A stretch of DNA of 64,000 nucleotides from Hamadaea sp013361475 (GTDB lineage Bacteria > Actinomycetota > Actinomycetes > Mycobacteriales > Micromonosporaceae): positions 248,001 through 312,000 of the forward strand of contig NZ_JBFAHM010000002.1 in assembly GCF_040654195.1 (NCBI RefSeq), in the 5' to 3' direction. Below, one piece after another: positions 61,799 through 64,000 of the stretch. The notes below the pieces were generated by a model, which did no database searches, was not told the origin of the DNA, and saw only the letters and a list, made by a program, of their open reading frames with translations. The translations under genes were made by a program, and so were the position numbers. How positions within the stretch are numbered: position 1 is the stretch's first letter; each line of letters opens with the position of its first letter.

Positions 61799-64000
61799 AT
61801 GCGACACGAACGTGTCACCCGGCGCACCCTGCTGGCCACCGGCGTCGCGGCCGGTGTCGCCGCCACCACCGGTCCCCTGCTCACCGGGGAACCGGGGTAT
61901 GCGGCCCGGCCCGACACCGGCGTCTCGGTCTATCCCTTCCCTCTGTCGGCGGTCACCCTGCTGACCGGTCCGTTCCTGGCCAACCAGGGGCGTACGCAGG
62001 CGTACCTGAAGTTCGTGGACGCCGACCGGCTGCTGCACACCTTCCGGCTCAACTACGGGCTCTCCTCGACCGCCACCGCGTGCGGCGGCTGGGAGTCGCC
62101 GACGACCGAGCTGCGCGGGCACTCCACCGGCCATCTGCTGACTGGACTCGCCCAGTCGTACGCGAACACCGGTGACGCGGCGTTCAAGACCAAGGGCGAC
62201 TACATCGTCGGCGTACTCGCGCAATGCCAGGCGCGGGCCACGACGGTCGGCTTCAACACCGGTTTCCTGTCGGCGTTCCCCGAGAGCTTCATCGATCGCG
62301 TCGAGGCCCGGCAGTCGGTGTGGGCGCCGTACTACACGCTGCACAAGATCATGGCCGGGTTGCTGGACATGCACCTGCTGGCCGGCAACGCGCAAGCGCT
62401 GACGGTGCTGACCGCGATGGCGGCCTGGGTGAAGTTCCGGATGGACCGGCTCACCCAGACCCAGCGACAGAACATGCTCGACACCGAGTTCGGCGGCATG
62501 AACGAGGTGCTGGCCAACCTCTACCAGGTCACCGGCGACGCAAACCACTTGGCGACGGCGCAGTACTTCGATCACGCCGAGATCTTCGACCCGCTGGCGA
62601 GCAACACCGACGCGCTGAACGGCTACCACGCCAACACCCAGATCCCGAAGGCGATCGGCGCGATCCGCGAGTACCACGCGACCGGCACCACGCGGTACCG
62701 CGACATCGCCGTCAACTTCTGGGACATCGTCGTCGGCCACCACACCTATGTCATCGGCGGCAACTCCGACGGGGAGTACTTCAAGGCCCCGGACCGGATC
62801 GCCGGCCAGTTGTCGGACAGCACCTGCGAGGTCTGCAACTCCTACAACATGCTCAAGCTGACCCGGCAGCTGTTCTTCACCAACCCGGCTCGGCTGGACT
62901 ACCTGGAGTACTACGAGCGGACCCTCTGGAACCAGATGCTCGGCGAGCAGGATCCCGACTCCGCGCACGGGTTCGTCACCTACTACACGCCGCTGCGGGC
63001 GGGCGGGATCAAGACCTACAGCAACGACTACAACGACTTCACGTGCGACCACGGCACCGGCATGGAGACGCACACGAAGTTCGCCGACACGATCTACTTC
63101 CATGACAACGCGAACACGATCTTCGTCAACCTGTTCGTAGCGTCCACTGTGAACTGGGCCGCGAAGGGCGTGACGATCCGCCAGGACACCAGCTTCCCCG
63201 AATCCAACACCACGAGCCTGACCGTCACGGGGAACGCCGCGTTCACGCTGAAGCTGCGCGTACCCTCCTGGGCGACCGGAGCGACGGTGACCTTGAACGG
63301 AACCGCGGTCGCGGCCACCCCCGGAACCCAGGTCGCCATCACGCGGACCTGGACCACCGGGGATGTCGTGGCCATGACGATGCCGATGGCCCTGACCCGG
63401 TCGGCCGCGCCGGACAGCGCGACCACCCAGGCGGTGAAGATCGGGCCGATCGTGCTCGCGGGCGCCTACGGGACGACCAACCTGTCGGCGCTGCCGACGC
63501 TGAACCCGTCGACCATCACCGCGACCTCGACGCCGTTGCAGTACACGGCGACCGCGAGCACCGGCACGGTCACGCTGCTGCCGTTCTACAAGATGCACCA
63601 CCAGCGGTACACGGTGTACTGGAACATCAGCTCGACGCAGCCGTTGCCCGAGTTCGTGGCCTGGTACAAGTTCGACGAGGCCAGCGGCACGTCGGCCGCC
63701 GACGCGACCGGCAACGGCAAGACCGCGACGCTGTCCGGCGGTACCGCCTGGGTCACCGGGCGCAGCGGCAACGCCGTGGACCTCAACGGCTCGACCGGCT
63801 ACGTCACGCTGCCGTCCGGCATTCTGGCCGGTGCGGCCGCCACGACGATCGCGACCTGGGTCCGCATCGACACGCTGTCGACCTGGTCCCGGCTGTTCGA
63901 CTTCGGCAGCAGCACGTCGGTCAACATGTTCCTGACGCCGCGCAGCAGCTCCGGCACCGCCCGGTTCGCCATCACGACCAGCGGTTCGGGCGGCGAACAG
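61799..64000 (+). CDS. Secreted GH127/GH146-like beta-L-arabinofuranosidase, 3' end beyond right edge
   Basis: Partial: 734 codons, still open at the right edge. Tat-type signal (TRRTLLATGVAAGVAATTG), DUF1680-type alpha/alpha barrel (about residues 40-450) and beta domains, then a LamG-like laminin-G/concanavalin domain from about residue 620 (PEFVAWYKFDEASGTSAADATGNGKTA split). Catalytic Glu344-x-Cys346 (CEVCNSYN) is present, but the usual Cys-Cys pair reads Cys416-Asp417 (TCDHGTGME). Start ATG 61799 after GAAAGGTGAGG. Would act outside the cell and feed the importer encoded just upstream. Confidence 0.9.
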   Translation, partial: MRHERVTRRTLLATGVAAGVAATTGPLLTGEPGYAARPDTGVSVYPFPLSAVTLLTGPFLANQGRTQAYLKFVDADRLLHTFRLNYGLSSTATACGGWESPTTELRGHSTGHLLTGLAQSYANTGDAAFKTKGDYIVGVLAQCQARATTVGFNTGFLSAFPESFIDRVEARQSVWAPYYTLHKIMAGLLDMHLLAGNAQALTVLTAMAAWVKFRMDRLTQTQRQNMLDTEFGGMNEVLANLYQVTGDANHLATAQYFDHAEIFDPLASNTDALNGYHANTQIPKAIGAIREYHATGTTRYRDIAVNFWDIVVGHHTYVIGGNSDGEYFKAPDRIAGQLSDSTCEVCNSYNMLKLTRQLFFTNPARLDYLEYYERTLWNQMLGEQDPDSAHGFVTYYTPLRAGGIKTYSNDYNDFTCDHGTGMETHTKFADTIYFHDNANTIFVNLFVASTVNWAAKGVTIRQDTSFPESNTTSLTVTGNAAFTLKLRVPSWATGATVTLNGTAVAATPGTQVAITRTWTTGDVVAMTMPMALTRSAAPDSATTQAVKIGPIVLAGAYGTTNLSALPTLNPSTITATSTPLQYTATASTGTVTLLPFYKMHHQRYTVYWNISSTQPLPEFVAWYKFDEASGTSAADATGNGKTATLSGGTAWVTGRSGNAVDLNGSTGYVTLPSGILAGAAATTIATWVRIDTLSTWSRLFDFGSSTSVNMFLTPRSSSGTARFAITTSGSGGEQ

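Noticed and set aside
1..64000. tRNA genes, rRNA, CRISPR arrays, IS elements, prophage
   Set aside because: I found no T-loop signatures, repeat-spacer pattern, transposase, integrase or phage structural gene; a computed search would be needed to be certain about tRNAs.

Overview
The window is high-GC DNA with a dense gene layout, GTG starts, ATGA/GTGA gene overlaps, SigE-family sigma factors, Tat-exported hydrolases, CBM2-bearing xylanases and an LAxTG sorting signal. Together these point to a soil-type filamentous actinobacterium, most likely Micromonosporaceae (inference from composition and gene families; no rRNA or marker gene is present to confirm it). I saw no tRNA, rRNA, CRISPR, insertion sequence or phage genes, so this reads as a chromosomal region specialised in plant polysaccharide use, interspersed with small regulator/target pairs.

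Region by region. (1) 1-6.6 kb: secreted or wall-associated proteins (a DUF11-type repeat protein cut by the left edge, a small secreted protein, an LAxTG-anchored DUF5979-like protein) around a SulP anion transporter. (2) 6.5-17.6 kb: several regulator/target modules (TetR + NTF2-like protein, ADP-ribosylglycohydrolase, PadR + ABC exporter, exonuclease + 84-aa partner, TetR + NmrA-like reductase). (3) 16.6-24.1 kb: LacI regulator, CUT1 sugar ABC importer and GH3 glycosidase, ending in an SDR with substituted catalytic residues. (4) 24.1-31.1 kb: lipoprotein, SigE-type sigma factor with a Pro/Ser-tailed membrane partner, DUF817 protein, PadR + hydrolase, tandem small paralogs, TetR, and a decayed gene. 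(5) 31.1-40.8 kb: Tat-exported PHP-domain protein, LacI regulator, a YtfQRT-YjfF-like furanose ABC importer and a secreted GH43 arabinofuranosidase. (6) 41-49.2 kb: DinB, a membrane-anchored protein, a TrmB/LuxR-like regulator and a 1737-aa secreted subtilisin. (7) 49.3-54 kb: a three-gene xylan operon GH10-GH62-GH30, all with CBM2. (8) 55.4-64 kb: LacI, cytosolic GH127, CUT1 importer and a secreted GH127/GH146-like enzyme with a LamG-like domain, running off the right edge.

How the parts fit: secreted GH10, GH62, GH30 and GH43 would release xylo-oligosaccharides and L-arabinofuranose from arabinoxylan; the YtfQ-like importer would take up furanose sugars; the GH3 and GH127 systems would process other oligosaccharides, the latter probably beta-L-arabinofuranosides of plant glycoproteins. 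The best regulatory signal is a 14-bp LacI-type operator found at three places (LacI gene 33035, furanose importer, xylan operon), each overlapping a TAACAY -10-like hexamer in the same register, which suggests one regulon. A second notable signal is a pair of homologous 55-nt hairpins 17.5 kb apart whose stem differences are compensated.
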